A stretch of 6,585 bases of DNA. Origin: JAENWH01 sp038248745. GTDB lineage: Bacteria; Bacillota; Clostridia; Peptostreptococcales; Anaerovoracaceae. Where the stretch lies: positions 1 to 6,585 of the forward strand of contig JBBRXC010000094.1 of assembly GCA_038248745.1 (NCBI GenBank), given 5' to 3'. This document shows positions 5,798 to 6,585 of the stretch, one piece after another (the stretch's first letter is position 1; the number at the start of each line of letters is the position of its first letter). The position numbers were made by a program, and so were the translations under genes. The notes under the pieces are model-generated. The model did not search any database. It saw only the letters and a list, made by a program, of their open reading frames with translations, and was not told the origin of the DNA.

Positions 5798-6571
5798 ATG
5801 GAAAATAGAGAAAATGAAGAAAAAAAATTTGAAATAAAGGGATTAGACTTGTATTACGGCAAATTTCAGGCGCTTGAAAAGGTTGATATGGATATTTACG
5901 CAAATAAAATTACTGCATTAATAGGGCCGTCAGGCTGCGGTAAATCTACATTTCTTAGAACTTTAAATAGAATGAATGATTTGATTCCAGATGTGACAAT
6001 CGAGGGATATATTAGATTTGATGATGAAGACATTTATGATAAAGATTACGATGTCATAAATTTAAGAAAAAAGGTAGGGATGGTATTTCAAAAGCCTAAC
6101 CCATTTCCAAAAAGTATCTATGAGAACATCGTTTACGGACCAAAAGTGCACGGAGAAAAAAACAAAGAGGCACTAGATCAAATTGTAGAGAGAACCCTTA
6201 AAGAGGTTGCCCTATGGGAAGAAGTAAAGGACAGGCTGAATAAATCAGCGCTTGGGCTTTCAGGTGGGCAGCAGCAAAGACTATGTATTGCTAGATGTCT
6301 TGCTGTTGAACCGGAAGTAATACTGATGGATGAACCAACTTCTGCGCTAGATCCTGTGGCAACCTCAAAAATAGAAGGACTTCTTGGGGAATTGGCATTA
6401 AAGTATACAATTGTTATTGTGACACATAATATGCAGCAGGCAGGCAGAGTGTCCGATAATACGGCGTTTTTCTTAAATGGTAAAGTTTTAGAAGTTGACA
6501 ATACCGCGCAAATGTTTTCAAACCCAAAAAACCCCAAAACAGAAGATTATATTACTGGAAGATTTGGATAA
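5798..6571 (+). CDS. pstB: Phosphate ABC transporter ATP-binding protein PstB
   Basis: 257 residues; the ATPase that powers phosphate import by PstSCA and usually takes part in phosphate signalling. All ABC motifs are intact: Walker A GPSGCGKST (43-51) with K49, Q-loop VFQKPNPFP (96-104) with Q98 and the PNPFP form diagnostic of PstB, signature LSGGQQQR (154-161), Walker B VILMDEP (174-180) with D178 and E179, D-loop SALD (182-185), and switch H210 in VTHNMQQA. The LNRMNDLIP segment (56-64) and the ending TEDYITGRFG (248-257) are also typical of PstB. The start at 5798 has AAAGGAG 11 bases upstream, and the 83-base gap after pstA shows no convincing promoter. It is the last complete gene in the window. 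Confidence 0.97.
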   Translation: MENRENEEKKFEIKGLDLYYGKFQALEKVDMDIYANKITALIGPSGCGKSTFLRTLNRMNDLIPDVTIEGYIRFDDEDIYDKDYDVINLRKKVGMVFQKPNPFPKSIYENIVYGPKVHGEKNKEALDQIVERTLKEVALWEEVKDRLNKSALGLSGGQQQRLCIARCLAVEPEVILMDEPTSALDPVATSKIEGLLGELALKYTIVIVTHNMQQAGRVSDNTAFFLNGKVLEVDNTAQMFSNPKNPKTEDYITGRFG

Positions 6572-6576
6572 AATAG

Positions 6577-6583
6577 AAAGGAG
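6577..6583 (+). promoter_or_regulatory. Ribosome binding site of a further downstream gene
   Basis: AAAGGAG lies five bases after the pstB stop and two bases before the window ends, at the right position for a start codon just outside. In pst operons the gene after pstB is usually phoU, the negative regulator of Pho signalling; that identity is inferred from precedent only. Confidence 0.6.
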
Positions 6584-6585
6584 CA

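Overview
The window looks like chromosomal DNA of a low-GC Gram-positive bacterium, most likely of the Clostridia. It is A+T-rich, strong AGGAG-type ribosome binding sites precede several genes, the phosphate-binding protein is a lipoprotein, and the phosphate promoter carries tandem TTAACA-type boxes as in Bacillus PhoP regulation. The genus cannot be named from this sequence. All genes are on the + strand, and no RNA gene, insertion sequence or CRISPR array is visible.

Region 1 (1-2869) is an uncharacterised metabolic cluster. It opens with the 3' end of a PucR-type regulator (3-395). A 168-base gap rich in inverted repeats follows, then two overlapping enzyme genes. The first encodes a class V PLP-dependent protein of the 'cysteine desulfurase-like' (VC1184-type) group (564-1841). 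It keeps the PLP lysine but has no cysteine where true SufS/CsdA enzymes carry the catalytic one. The second encodes a short homoserine-dehydrogenase-like oxidoreductase without an ACT domain (1829-2869). Its catalytic Glu/Asp/Lys set is present, but two conserved active-site motifs are altered. Regulator plus coupled enzymes suggests an inducible amino-acid-related pathway; the substrate is unknown.

Region 2 (2870-3128) is intergenic. It starts with a 37-base imperfect tandem duplication across the stop codon of the preceding gene. It then holds six TTAACA-like boxes at 9-12 base steps (3004-3063), followed 9 bases later by a TATGAT -10 element. This is a well-formed PhoP/PhoB-type phosphate-starvation promoter.

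Region 3 (3129-6571) is the high-affinity phosphate transporter pstS-pstC-pstA-pstB: lipoprotein receptor, two membrane permeases and ATPase. pstS, pstC and pstA are tightly packed (1-nt gap, then ATGA overlap). pstB follows an 83-base gap that ends in a small hairpin region around its ribosome binding site. The window ends on a ribosome binding site for one more gene, by family precedent probably phoU. The pst operon is conventional; the less explored part is the regulator, PLP-enzyme and dehydrogenase cluster.
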